A stretch of 64,000 bases of DNA from Argentina anserina. Its lineage: Eukaryota; Streptophyta; Magnoliopsida; Rosales; Rosaceae. How positions within the stretch are numbered: the first letter of the stretch is position 1; each line of letters starts with the position of its first letter. The position numbers and the translations under genes are program-made. Location: NCBI RefSeq assembly GCF_933775445.1, contig NC_065877.1, positions 33,864,694 to 33,928,693 on the forward strand, written 5' to 3'. The notes beneath the pieces are model-generated. The model had not been told where the DNA came from. It worked only from the letters and a program-made list of their open reading frames with translations, and did no database searches. Below, in pieces: positions 23,156 to 35,404 of this stretch.

Positions 23156-24970
23156 TCACCAAATAGCTACCAACAACAAAATTAATGTGGAAACCAACGC
23201 AGGGAAAGAAAGTAGATTCTGAGGGGCAGAATTAGGAAGAAATGGGTATGCATCAGGTGGAGGCATCTGGCACTCATCACCATTGAAGTAAACTTTGCGA
23301 GGAAATGCCCACCCCTCCTTGAATGTGAATGTGTTTGTGTCCTTCTTAAGAAGAATCTCCGACTGAACGTTCCCTAATGGCCCGGCTTCCATTAATTGGT
23401 CATTGAAGTATTTCAATCCATAGAACATACCAGTATCATCTGCACATGTAACAATGCACTGTGTTAGTCTAGCTCTAGCATTAAGCCCGGAACATGATCT
23501 GTAAAAAGATTAAGGAAAATGCATAGTTAGCAAACTCACTTATGGACTCATACGGAACAATAGGCTTGTAATCAAAACTGTAAACTTGTGTGACATTGTT
23601 GAGATTAGGATGCTGAACAACCAGAGTCCAAAGCGTGTAGTTCATCCGATAGTTAAAGTTTGTAACCGAAACCTTCACACGCCAGTACTCCTTGTAGTTC
23701 ACTTTTACATGCCAGTGAACTCTCACCGGGCACATGTGGTGTGTGCACTGCATTAGAGGGGCATTATCTTTCTTTGGTGTGTTAACTCCCACCATGCTCA
23801 ACATTTTGGAGTTGCTTCTGCAATACCATCAAGAATTATGTGATTTAGGTGCCTATCTTTGCACAATTGCACTGATTATATATATCTTCCAAAGTATGCA
23901 AAAGGGTGACTTACTTGACACACCTGTCCTTGTTATGGCAACCACAAGAACAAGATGGGCAAGGAACAACTGTTTCGTTGTAGAAGGACGAGAGTGATAC
24001 ACAACAACTTGGGTTTTTCCTGGCCAGAAGCTGTGAATAAGTACATGTCGCATTCCATGTCACTGCACAACATATGATACATATCAGAATCAAACATTGT
24101 AGAATAAAATGAAGTGAAAATAAGATCTTCTGAATCAGATGAACTTACTGAGAGCTTGAGTCTTACGACGACGATCAGGTGAGAAAAAGCTGGTGGGAGG
24201 CACAACTTTAGCCTTGCCACAAGTGTAGCCTGGACCTGGTCCTAGCAGAGTGAAGTTCTTGGGAAGTTTTACAGTCTTGTTTGAAGTACCAGCCATTCCA
24301 ACACTCAGCTGGAAAGCCGAGACAGAAGCTGAAGGATCTTGGCCCCAAGCACCTATTACTCCACCTTTGCAACAGTTTTGATATTGTTGGTTGTATGGCA
24401 CGCCTGGAAGCAAGTCCACAACTGTGGGGGTTTTCTTGCAACAATGAGGTATGTTTCCTTTGAACTTAGAGCAGTCACCTTGCTCGGTGGTTTGCGCCCC
24501 CACCGCAGACCATATCACTTCTTTTTTAGCCCATGTCCAACCTAATGTCCACCCGGGGCTCATTATGTGCCGATACATTTGGAAGTTGTTTATGGTTACA
24601 GTGGCCTGCAAAATACAAAGTAGTATTCTGCTTACAACACTGTCATTGATACAATATCACTATGCAATAGTGATGGACATATGGAAATTAATTTGAGAGA
24701 AGACAACTTCTGTGTGAGAAAATTATGTGTACTGACCACATAGCCATCTGCTGTCCAAGACATTATATCCCATCTTATGGTTATGTTTCCATTTGGATCC
24801 AAGGGATCATATGCAGCTGCGTCGATTCAAAAAGAACGAAAAAAAAGATTAATAACCAAGCATAGAAGTCATGATTTTCCTGTATAATGTAACTGAAGTC
24901 TAATGAGCAAGAGCTTACCTGCATATGAAAAAATGACAAGAAGAAATAGAGCTGATACAAAAAACCTCAT
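23156..24970 (-). CDS. COBL4: COBRA-like protein 4 type (secondary-wall cellulose, IRX6 group)
   Basis: Six exons: 24970-24919, 24816-24737, 24605-24149, 24062-23915, 23817-23540 and 23439-23156, giving 432 residues ending in TGA. Exons 2 and 3 have exactly the lengths (80 and 457 nt) seen in the neighbouring COBRA-like gene, and all intron phases agree. The signal peptide is short (MRFFVSALFLLVIFSYA). Then come AYDPLDPNGNITIRWDIMSW, TEQGDCSKFKGNIPHCCKK, GPGPGYTCG and the CCVS hallmark (about 216-219), ending in MPPPDAYPFLPNS and a hydrophobic GPI-signal tail. GNIPHCCKK, GVIGAWGQDPSA and RRKTQALMTWN match COBL4 as I know it, the member needed for secondary-wall cellulose in xylem and fibres. 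Function is inferred from the family. No lesion is seen. Confidence 0.94.
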
Positions 24971-27276
24971 ATCTAGGCCCAAAGACTGACTGTTAATTCG
25001 TCGATTATTGAACTATGATGGTATGCTCATGCGAACTTGCTAAGCTGAAGATGTAGCAGACCGATTAGGAGCTGTGTATGAATTTAACGAATATAAAGAC
25101 TGTATGAAGGAAACTTTGTTTGCTTTTCTATACAGATCGGTTACCTAATAGTTGTTGGACACTTGTAACATTCCTCAAAGTTCTACCATATGTTAGTCTC
25201 ATTTGGAGACTTCTGTTTGGATTTCCAAATCTTAAAGCAACTTCTAAGTGAAACCAGACATGAAAAAAATAATGTGGAATGAAGTTGACAGGTTGTGAGT
25301 TTGGCAGTCGAAGCTAAGAAACTAGATTGCTAAATAAACTAAGGCCTAATCAAACCACACATGCTAATATTTCTGACTGATTATATGATTTCTGATCATA
25401 CTGATCATTTTTAAGAAAGCTGCCAACTGATAACCTTCCAAGGTTGTCTAGAACTATGTTCAGGTCTCTATGTTTAAACTTAGAAGCATGAGTTTCATGG
25501 AAGCAAAGTAGGGACGAGTAATCAGTCCTTTTCTGATAGAAAGACTACTCAAGTACTCAACAACTTCAGCAAATCTGCAATTAACAGAATTGGATTGCTT
25601 GAGCACTAAAATTGATTATACCTTCTTTTTTTCCAGAGTCTTAGGCCACTTCATGATTTGGGCCCTCCATCAAAATCATGAGTTCATGACCAACCCATGA
25701 ACAAGTACATGAAGGAAAATATGTACAGTTCCTTGAGTTATGAGTTTAAAACGGTCTCAATTGTTCTAGACCATCATTCAACTTGTTGGGTTTTTTTTAG
25801 AAGATTAGGTGCAACTTAGCATCAAATGTTAGTGTGCAAAGCACACAAAAATATTGAATCAACTAGGTGATAAATAAATACACTGCTTTTATTCATCTGA
25901 TGAGAACATCTTAAGATAACTTAATTTGATCTATAACTATATTTAATGAAAATGAAAGGTTGGAGTTAATTCAAACTTGAACTCAAATCAATACCATTTT
26001 CTTTTAGGTGTCAACTTGAACACCTTTCCGAAAATCCACTCCCACAATGCTAATTAAGTCCAATTCATGTTTCAAAGAAAACTTCCAAAACTAAAACATG
26101 AAGAGAATATGTCATTATTCAAATTAACTTTCTTCCTTAATTATGAAAAAAGCTCCTTATAAATCATCAAAATTTGTTATTTATTGGTCCATTGCTCACG
26201 TACTATTTCAAACTCTCGGCACCCAAATTCCACACACCGGCCGGCGACTTCCAAGTTTTACTCCCCCAATCCGCCGCATCAACCTCGACCCTCTTGGCCG
26301 TCCTTGGCTGGTATCTTGAGCATAAGTTAGTCATCTTGCTCTGTGGAATGTTCTAGAATGTTGCCCCGATGTGAAATGTGATGGTGCAGACGTTTATAGC
26401 CTAGCTCGATCAGGCCTTGTGAAACAGGTATTGTGTGATACATTAGAAACGAAGGAAAACTTCTAACAGAACCGTGATTTTTTATTCAAACTAAATGGAG
26501 AAATAGAGTTTGATAGAGAGAAGTAGAATCTATATCGGGATACAGCGGTCCGAGAAGGCATGGCCGAGAACATGTTCCTCACGAATTAGTGGCAATTTTA
26601 AAATTTTGCAAACTTGTCTGCTATTTTATGTTGGTTGGAATTGAGGTTTTTGTACTTCATTTGTTGGAATTTTGCAATCTATGATGCTGTCCTCGAGATA
26701 ATAAGCAACAGCCTGGCTTTGGATTAGTGAAAACATAGGTTTACCATATCGTTATCCACATGCATGAAGGGTCTAAATCAGGAAATTAATAAATTTCCCA
26801 ACTCAATTTTCCAAGATGTTCACCTTTCATTCTTTTGAGGATATATTGCTTGGAACATTCTAGTGATAGGGTCGAGAGCCATAATATTCAAAGTTTCAAA
26901 CACCATTGGCCTATTGGAAGCGCGTGATTTCAAAAGTGGAGGATTAAATGAAAAAACCAGAGGCTGAGCCGCTGGTTTCTGTTAAGTCAAAACTCTATGC
27001 TGCCCACAGTAATAAGATTTTTATAGCGCGCAGAAGATTTTTTCCATATTCCTTTCCTTGTTAATTTGCTCGGATTCTCCAATCCGATGAAACACTACTA
27101 CATATACCAACACTAGGGTCACATAGAACTTCATTCCAAACAGTGCAAAAGAAAGAAGAAATATCAGAAAAGCAAACTACTATTGGGGTGTTGTGATTAG
27201 TTTGGTCACACTAAGAAGCACTAGCTAGAGCTACCCAACGTACTTCTGTTCCAGAGCCGAAGAAGGGCGTGGTGAG
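24971..27276. other. Intergenic region upstream of COBL4 and B12D-like gene
   Basis: About 2.3 kb. The left end is the COBL4 promoter side and the right end the B12D-like leader. A GC-richer patch at about 26200-26350 has an open frame (60 codons from 26174) with no family match I recognise; it may be a gene or transposon scrap. The rest is AT-rich with no visible gene. Confidence 0.35.
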
Positions 27277-28579
27277 ATGGGGCGTTGGATTAGGCCTGAG
27301 GTGAGCAAGATATCCTAGGGGTGGCAATGGTATAGAAAACCATTCCAACCAATTCGTATACCAACCGTACCAAATATGTTGGTATATCAAATACTTGGTA
27401 CATGGTATATGGTACAGTATACCGTACCAATATTAAAAATATGGTAGGTAGGTGGTATAGATTTTCCATATACCATGGTATATCGTACCTACCAACTTAT
27501 ATTATATTAAATTATTTAATTAAAATATATATATATATATCTTTAAATTTCAATTGTAGATTTATTGAAAAATAAATCCAAACCATATATATCTACTAAC
27601 CTTAATCTAATCTCTCTGAGTTTCTTTCTCAAGTACACTATTTTTCTCGTCTTCAATTTCTTTATTTAATTATGAATGAATCGATTCAATCGAATTCCCA
27701 AGTACAAATGCTTAGACCTATCAGTAGCACCATCACTGCTTACAACATGTCAACATATATCGCATTTAAACCTATCATTTATTTTTTCAATTGTTTTGAG
27801 AATTCATAAGTACTTTAACAGTTTGACTATTTGGACTTTGACTTTCTATTTATGACTTTGTATTTGGTAATTTGGTTGAAGTTATATAAGACTTTGGAAT
27901 TCTATTGTTATTTCACTTATTTATTATTATTTATTTGGGTTGGGCCTTAAAATTTTTGGGCCTTAAATATGTTGGTACAAGTCCATTACCAACCGTACCA
28001 ACCGAGTACCAACCATACCACTTAATTGGTATACCAACGTTATTGGTTGGTATAAATTGTGGATTTTTCATACCAAATATATATTGGTTGGTATATGGTA
28101 TTGGAAAATTAAGACTGGTATACCAACCAATCCAGCCCTAAGATATCCATATCCACGTACATCGTTCAGTACATGCATATGTATATTTTGTGATATGATA
28201 GAAATTTTGACAAACTTAATCATACAGGTTTACCCGCTAATGGCTGCGATGACATTTGTGACGAGTTTGTGCGCATTTCAGCTTACAAGGAATGTATTCC
28301 TCAACCCAGATGTCAGGTATAGTACAATATATATAATCCTTCCATAGTAATTAATTCATATCGATCGATCGGTGAGGAGGAGGAGTATTACCCTAAACAT
28401 TTGCTTTCATTCTGTGGTGATTGCGTTGCAGAGTAAACAAAACTCACCGGAGAATGGCAGTGCTTGAAAACGAAGAAGAGGGAGAGAGGTATGCCGAACA
28501 TGGCCTCCGGAAGTTCCTCCGAACCCGACCGCCGGAGGCCCACCATCAATCACTTCTTCTCTCATTCTCAAGAAGATAA
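27277..28579 (+). CDS. B12D-like protein (complex I MLRQ-like small subunit family)
   Basis: Three exons: 27277-27300, 28228-28316 and 28432-28579, giving 86 residues. Exon 1 encodes just MGRWIRPE before GTGAGC. Exon 2 reads VYPLMAAMTFVTSLCAFQLT, one membrane segment, then RNVFLNPDVR. Exon 3 continues VNKTHRRMAVLENEEEGERY and HGLRKFLR. Order and motifs (W-x-RPEVYPL, R-N-x-x-x-NP-x-VR, A-V-L-x-N-x-x-E-G-x-x-Y) match the B12D/NADH-ubiquinone reductase MLRQ-like family, small mitochondrial inner-membrane proteins. The last 20 residues are less conserved. Intron 1 is long (927 bp) because an 825-bp hAT element sits in it, starting only 15 bp after the donor. The frame is open, so the gene may still work if splicing tolerates the insertion. 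Confidence 0.88.
27316..28140. mobile_element. Non-autonomous hAT-type transposon in B12D-like intron 1
   Basis: The ends are TAGGGGTGGCAA on the left and the inverse of TAGGGCTGGATTGG on the right. The exact 8-bp duplication AGATATCC flanks it (27308-27315 and 28141-28148), the length typical of hAT. The interior is full of GGTA, TATACC and ACCAACC words in both directions and has no transposase frame. Both splice sites of the host intron lie outside it. Confidence 0.85.
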
Positions 28580-28797
28580 ATGATTACAATCCATGCAGGC
28601 ACGTACATTACAGAAAATGATTGAAATTGAAATATCTATTTAGTTTTACTAGATTGTGTTGTTTGCATTTGTAGGTCTACATGTCTTAATTTGGACCTCT
28701 TGATGAAATTCTACATGTATGTTTCGAATATATATAATAAGAATGAGTCATGTATGCACTCATTTTTAATTTGATCTGAAAAATTAATGTGCGAAGG
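28580..28797. other. B12D-like 3' flank
   Basis: Short AT-rich stretch, probably the 3' UTR and downstream sequence of the B12D-like gene. Confidence 0.4.
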
Positions 28798-29597
28798 GCC
28801 CCTATGCAAACATGTGCCGCCTATAACATTGCGGCATTGCGCCATGTGTTACTAATTAACTTACCAAAGAGCTTAACCGTAGTTAACTCACTTAAGCCAT
28901 CATTATTTTTCGGTTAAATAAAATCATTCAAATGACCCTCTGGATTAAGGGACATCAACTTACTGCTAAACGCTTTGATCTTTGTTCTTAGAGCTGATGG
29001 GTTTAGTGAAAGTTTATTCCAGAAAACTAAGATAGTAATTCCTCAGGGAACTTTAGCATCCCAACTATTCCAATCATACTCAGTCGAAATCATGATTCTT
29101 AATTCATAAACAAAATGTCCAGTAGCTCATTAAGCAATTAAACCCAACAAGTTCAACCCAATTCGTAATTATCATTCCTGTGAAAACTCAAAACTATTCA
29201 CAACGCATCTCTGTAGTGCACTAGTGCTTCATCGGTTCGTCCTCTTCCTGGTATTACCTTTGCAGTTCCTCCCATTGGAATCATGTCTCTCATTGTTGAG
29301 GTCAAAAGAGACGAAAATCACAATTGGGAAATTGGAATAATGGGTTTCTAACTAAATTAAATATTCCTTAAAGATCACAGATGATGGGTTGTTGCAGAGA
29401 GATGTGGAGAAAGAAGAAAGGAGGGTAAGAACAGACGTACCTCTGGGAAGAGAAAGAGGTAGAGTCATGTTGGGTTTTGTGAAATTGATTAATTGAATTA
29501 TAACGAGGGTTTTAACTCTGGTTAAGCTCTGGTAAGTTAAGTAACACATGGCGCAATGTTATAGGTGACAAGGTTTGACATAAAGGGGTTTGACACA
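28798..29597. mobile_element. Inverted-repeat element (possible Mutator-like MITE)
   Basis: A left arm at about 28798-28895 and a right arm at about 29500-29597 are imperfect inverse copies. Shared words include CCTATAACATTGC, GCCATGTGTTACT, TAACTTACCA and GAGCTTAACC. About 600 bp lie between the arms, with no transposase. Arms near 90 bp suggest a Mutator-like or foldback type. No clean 9-bp duplication was found, so the boundaries are approximate. Confidence 0.5.
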
Positions 29598-29754
29598 AGT
29601 GATGTCGTTGTCTTGGAAAACAAATTCACTGATCACTCTTCTTTATCAACTTCATGTCTACTTAACAAATAAATGGCATTTTTTTTTTAAATTTTCGTCT
29701 AACCAGAGTTAACAATATATTTTTTTAAGTAGGGCCAAACGACAACCCTAGGTA

Positions 29755-30850
29755 ATAATTATTGATGAAATCACATAATACAATGGGAAACATAGAACCT
29801 AAACTCTAAATTAGAGTCACTCAAAAGAGAAAACCCCAAAACTTCAGCAGAGATCTCAACCAAACAACTGATGTACTCTATTAAAACACACCAACCAGCA
29901 AATAGTGCAACAATGACAACTCCATTTGCTCTACAATTTTGGCAACATAATGGAAAAATAATGCTCACTAGAGCGATAAGTTTTTAATACAAACAGTTTC
30001 TCCACTATGTGGCCACCAAACAACAAATCCAGTGACCTTAGATTTCATCTTACAACTAGGAGGCATCGACCAATTGACAAAGTAAGGCACTCGCCGCCAT
30101 CCTAGAGCAGACCCAGCACACAAGGTGCATATCCCGAGACACCACTCACCCCTACTTCTTAAAAACTTCAAATAAACGAAAGTAACAAAAACAATTGTGC
30201 ATAAACCAGAAAATCATGACACTTGGACTATGATCCAAGATCATTTTATTATAAAGCATATCCAATCCTCCACCAGTCATCATCTACATCGGGTAACCCA
30301 TATATTGTGGCCACCACCCCGACTCCCTCCAACAACAATGGAGTACGCCTTACCAACTAAATGACCTAAAGCTAATAACCACGACAAACATAACCAAATT
30401 AAATACAATACGTTGGATCCAAACATACTGACCTGACCCAAAAACATGGCCCAAACTCGAGCCATATTCAACGGAGGAGGAAATTTTGCAGCCAACCTCC
30501 GAGCTTCGTACTCCACCACGACCGTCGCCCATGCCATGAACCGGTGCCTTTCCGCTTTCTGGAACGATCGATTGGACTTGGAAAGTCATGGGCGCTTCCT
30601 GTGAGATCTAAGTGAGCAGAACGATGGCCCCTTGTGCCGCCAAGATTCTGCCACCCCCAAGCCACAGCCAAAACCCCGACACCGGCACAACGCGCCTAAC
30701 CGCATGAAGAAGACGAAACCAAGATCAGAAAACCACCACAAGTTCTCCCATCCAACCCACATAAACCTTCATAGAGAATCTTCGTTCATTAAGAACACCA
30801 GATCGATTATCCCATACACCAGATCAATAAGAGTTAACAAAAAAAAAAAT
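29755..30850 (-). mobile_element. Probable LINE 3' remnant
   Basis: On the minus strand the sequence ends with ATTATGTGATTTCATCAATA, which resembles the 3' end of plant LINEs. Upstream frames are open in pieces (30280-30671) but show no clear reverse transcriptase. The 5' limit and target duplication were not found. Confidence 0.35.
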
Positions 30851-31173
30851 ATATATATATAGGGAGGTTCTATTCATACCTTTAAAAATAGTATTTAGAA
30901 CTTCTTACTCAGTGAACCTTTATTTTGTTTTTAGAAATACCTAAAATGCTATTTAGACCCCCATATTTTTCCTAAAATGTTCAATATCTAATTTGGTATA
31001 TTAAATCAAACTACTATTAATTAATTTCTTTCTTATTCTGTTTCAAATTCATTTATTATATACAACTTGAAAAATGTATAATAATCAAACAAACTATCTT
31101 CTCGAATTAATTCATTTTTTTTCCACTTATTTTATAAATTCATAATAAAATTTGTAGACTAATTTTTTCATTC

Positions 31174-31206
<33 letters not shown>

Positions 31207-31333
31207 TACAACTCACCAAGAATTAACATCAACATATATGAAATATTATAACCTCTAATGAATGAATTTTGTTCTTTGACTCAAATCAAAGTTTATAGAA
31301 AAATTTTAGATAGTCATATAGTTTATACATTCA
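30851..31333. other. AT-rich spacer
   Basis: Nearly 500 bp of A/T-rich sequence with TA runs (for example near 31190-31208). No gene is seen. Confidence 0.45.
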
Positions 31334-31594
31334 ATCGTTGTGAGCCCCTGAAAACATTTTTTAGCTTTCCGGCATAGTTGCCATGCTAATCGACATTTTT
31401 CCGAAATGTCAAAATGTAGTTTATTATTTTCATGTTGAACTACACGTCATCATGAGCGTGGGAGTATTCGCGGAATATTTTTTTGACATTTGGTTTTTTT
31501 TTATGCATTACGACATTTGGTTCTTTCACCCTAGACTCTCCCACACACAATCTTCTCTCCCTTCCTCACATTTTCTCTCTTTCTCCCTCACGTG

Positions 31595-31598
<4 letters not shown>

Positions 31599-31648
<50 letters not shown>

Positions 31649-31660
31649 CTCTCTCTCTCT
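31599..31660. repeat. (CT)n microsatellite
   Basis: About 31 CT units with one G interruption near 31646. It produces long Ser/Leu or Glu/Arg frames on both strands that are not genes. Confidence 0.95.
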
Positions 31661-33182
31661 CCTTCCGCACTTTCCTTCGCTGATTCTTTTCTTCTTCTCC
31701 CTTTGTGTCAACTTGACCTCCACCTAGCACCGCCATCCTGCGACGTCTTCCCTCGAGACCACCACCGCCATGATCCTCTCTTTCTCATGTCTCTGACGAT
31801 ATCAGCAGAACTCACATGCAACCTCATTCAGACGAATCCGAATCTTAGTGTCGTGACGACCACTGTCGATTATCCCCAGCTCCAACGACGTCGTGGAGCT
31901 TTCCTCGGAAAAACTCTATTATTTCTTCATTTCATATTCGATCTGGTGGTTTGAAACGAGATTGGTGTCCAAAGATTTAACTTTTCCTTTTTTTCATGTC
32001 GCCGGTGTGTTTAAGAACTCTGGCGGCCTCATCCTTCGATTACGATGATGAGTTCGAAGTCCTAGGTGGTAAGAGAAGCTTGCAGAGGCATCAGGGGCAT
32101 CTTGGAGTCAACGACGATGCCGCAGCACGTCGGACAAAGGCACAACAGCGTCAGAGCCGACGAGATCTTTCTGGTGCTTCATCGAGGTATCAATCGAACT
32201 TCGATTCCTTTGGTTTTGGTGTCGTTGTGATCGTATTGTTGTTTCGATTCGTTTGGTATAATTGCATGTTGATTTTTGTTGGTTTTTTATCTGAGTTTTG
32301 TAGTTGATCGGAGATCAAAGGGTAAAAACCCTAGTTTTACCGCTTCTAAAGTTACCATTTTATTGTTTCACTGCCCCTGTGAAATGACCAAAATACCCAT
32401 ATTGACTTTTTGTAATTATGGTTTTGCCCCTAGCAGTAAATAAGTTAAAAGTTACTGTTTTACCTAAACAATAATTAATTTAGTTTTTACTTAAATCTCA
32501 TTTCAACCTTTTTATCTTTTGGTTTCTCGATTTAAATCGGATTAAAGAAAATTAGTAACATTTCGCTAAAGCGTAATTTTAGCTTTACGGTTAAACCTTA
32601 AACTCGATTTCCGCCCAGATCGGAAATCGAGAAACTCTTAAATGTGAGAGATTTAAATGCTGGAAGAATAAATTGAAGATTTCTATTTATCGATCATTCG
32701 CGTCTTAAATCTAAGATACGAATATCTATAAAACAAATTCATACTCACCTTTAGAAAAGTAAACCGATCATCCCGAGACCTCGACTCGGGTAGTGAAACT
32801 AGTCAAACCGACGTTCAATTACTAAATTGACTAAAAACGCCATGGACCTTACTTTTCCCTTTTTCATTATTGTTTAGTTACGAGACGAGCTTGAGGAACG
32901 TAATTCTACGCGGAGCAAGACTTGGGGCGCAGACTTTGGCCCTGCTATATCAGGTATGGTGATCTAGTACCTTTCGGGTTATGGTTTTCTATATATAAAA
33001 TGTATATTCCCGAATGCGAACCTTAGAGCCGGTCGGGTTGAATATACCCCATCGGCACATTTGATATTTCGAGCTGAGTCGCATATTTTACATTTGTATG
33101 ATTTACTTAACTTGCCCTAAACTTTACGAGACTTGTCATAGTCTTAGTTTGACTTTCGTTACGTGTTTTTATGCTAACATTC

Positions 33183-33195
33183 TATATATATACTG

Positions 33196-33226
<31 letters not shown>
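33183..33226. repeat. (TA)n microsatellite
   Basis: Alternating TA with one short break, the longest run being 33198-33226, inside the outer LTR. Confidence 0.9.
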
Positions 33227-33229
<3 letters not shown>

Positions 33230-33307
33230 GGTTGTCAAACCTAACTACAGTTGGGTGGTCTCACCCGCATCGTGTTAGCGAGGACGAGTGATCACCCATA
33301 CTTTTCA

Positions 33308-34948
33308 AGTAATAACCCGAATTTTTCGAAACTAAATGTCGAGTATTTTTCAAAGTGTTAAATTTGTGAAATTAATTCAAGACGAGAATTGGTGGTTCGC
33401 GACATTTCTAAACGAAAACGGAAACGTTCTCGGATCGTTTAATTAGAAAAACGTGACGTTACCGCAACCTATATATCGACTTTTATTCCGTCGCTCGGTT
33501 GTGAAAACTTTCTTCACGAAAGTTGTAGAGCTCGTCGATACGAGTTTGTGAGTACGTGACGCGTTCTAATCGGACGTCGAACGTGGAAGTTATTAACGTC
33601 GGAAGTTAGTTTCCGATTTTGGAAACGAATATATAAAGAACTTTTTCTGATTAGGGTTTCCATTTGTGGAAATCCCTCTCTCTCCTCACTCTCTCCGCCT
33701 CCCTCCCTCTTTTCCCCTCATTCTCTCTCTTCTCTCTCGCCTCTCCCCGATTTCTCAACCTCTCTCCCTAGCTTCACCGGCGATTTCGCCGATCGTCCCT
33801 CCGTGGACCACACCGCACAGCCCATGACCACCGTAAAATATCACTTATTTACGAATATACCCTTCCGGAGATTCAACATTTTGCAAAATATTAAAGAACG
33901 AAATATGACAGGTATATGATATAGTGGATTATATATATATATATCGTATAAATGGTAAATAGATACATATATATATAGTTTGCTATATTATATACTGTTA
34001 GGATTTCGTTTGTGAATATGATCACAGTGGAGATGAGAATTATATATTGAGCATGTTGATGCGATTTGTACAAATAATGAGTAGATTATTATACGTGGTT
34101 TTAACGTTGAGATTTGTTAAAACGTTGTGTCTTCGGACGATTTTTTGTCTTCGGACGTGTTTGGCATGTCGGAACCTAGCCTTTGGCCGGGCGAAAGTTA
34201 CGATACAGTTAGAGCTCTAGTCTGTCTGCCGGAGTACTGCATGTGAGGTAACATATGAGTTATCAGCTCATGAGTACTCATATTTTTAGACGTTGGGTAG
34301 TGAGGAGGTTGCCCAATGTCGGGCGTTGGGTAGCGAGGAGGTTGTCCAATGTCGGTGGTGTACTACTTGAGGGGTAAGAGAGGTGTACCAGCGCTCATTA
34401 GTACCCGTATTATATATGCATTTAGGTAAACATAGGGGTTGCCCAATTTCTCATGAGTACTTTCATTTTCATATTTTTGGGACAACTAGATGGGCCGTCT
34501 ATTGACTCATGAGTGCATTTATAATTGTGGATTTTCGTATATATTGATATGCGAGTTATATTTTCATTTTACTCATACGAGCTGTAAAGCTTACCGGGTT
34601 TGTGTTTATAATCCCGGTGCACGAATTCGATGGTGTAGGGGATAATTCCGCAATTGTCGATTAGCGGGAATCGAATGACAACTCTGAGAACTCGAAGTCG
34701 TTCACTTTCCAGCTTGTGGTGAGGATTTATTGTGGATTTGTGTGAGAGTTTGTGAGGATTATTACATTTCCATTTTATGTAATGTTAAATTATAATTTGG
34801 TTTGTAATAATTGGTTGTCTGAGTTGTATAGTGAACTCAGTAATGATCCACTGCGACATTAAAACGATTTCGATTTATTGAGATTATTTTGGTGTTTCAC
34901 GACCTTGAAATTTTGAGTTTTTATGCTCGAAATTTTGGGGTTGTTACA
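33308..34948 (+). mobile_element. LTR of the 9235 family, nested in the outer LTR
   Basis: The left end AGTAATAACCCGAA and right end GGGGTTGTTACA correspond to the inverted ends of the 9235-12342 element. Long stretches match its reverse complement, for example CGGAAACGTTCTCGGATCGT, TTTATTCCGTCGCTCGGTTG and CCGGGTTTGTGTTTATAATC. A TATA-like AATATATAAAG at about 33627 precedes AGGGTTTCCATTT, a likely LTR promoter. It is shorter (1.64 kb) because the repeat-rich and GC-rich middle is missing or unexpanded. The flanks TTTCA and CTAGC do not match, so the target duplication is lost or the ends are altered. Confidence 0.78.
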
Positions 34949-35404
34949 CTAGCAACCGGTTCACGAGGACTTGGATTAGGTGCTAGTGGCGTTGCATCGC
35001 TTGTGGTTCACTTTCGATACCGAGGATCCAGCTTTTGGTGTAACTTCTTAGTTACCCGATCTCCGTTTCTACTTCAACAATTGCACGACGCGTAATCTGT
35101 TACTTTTGATTTCAATCGTGCAGTTGTTTCCTTTGGCCTATATTTATTATGATGACACACTTTTCTCATGTCATACTTGAACTTTCATTTTATTTGCTAC
35201 CTTTCGCTTATTCGTATTTATTTAGTAAATTGAACTTCCTTTCTTTTTAACTGAAATTTACTATTATTTACTTATTTCATAGCCTTGTAGTCGTAAGTTG
35301 CCGTTGTCAATGCGTATGATCTCGTATTGATTGGTACTAATTAGGACTACGATGATTATTGCTGTATTTCAGGACTGGAAATGGTCCCGGGGTGTGACAA
35401 TCGT

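Larger units (their letters stand above)
31339..35399 (+). mobile_element. Solo LTR (outer) with 5-bp duplication, hosting another LTR
   Basis: The element starts TGTGAGCCCC and ends GGGGTGTGACA. It is flanked by the exact duplication ATCGT (31334-31338 and 35400-35404). Taking out the inner LTR at 33308-34948 leaves about 2.4 kb. No primer site, polypurine tract or coding domain is seen, so a solo LTR or non-coding LTR element is most likely. It holds a CT microsatellite and an open frame near 31996-32307 with no recognisable domain. Confidence 0.7.

Noticed and set aside
26174..26356. GC-richer 60-codon frame
   Set aside because: No recognisable family, splice partners or promoter, so not called as a gene.
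31383..31954. Long Ser/Leu-rich and Glu/Arg-rich frames
   Set aside because: They are translations of the (CT)n microsatellite on both strands.
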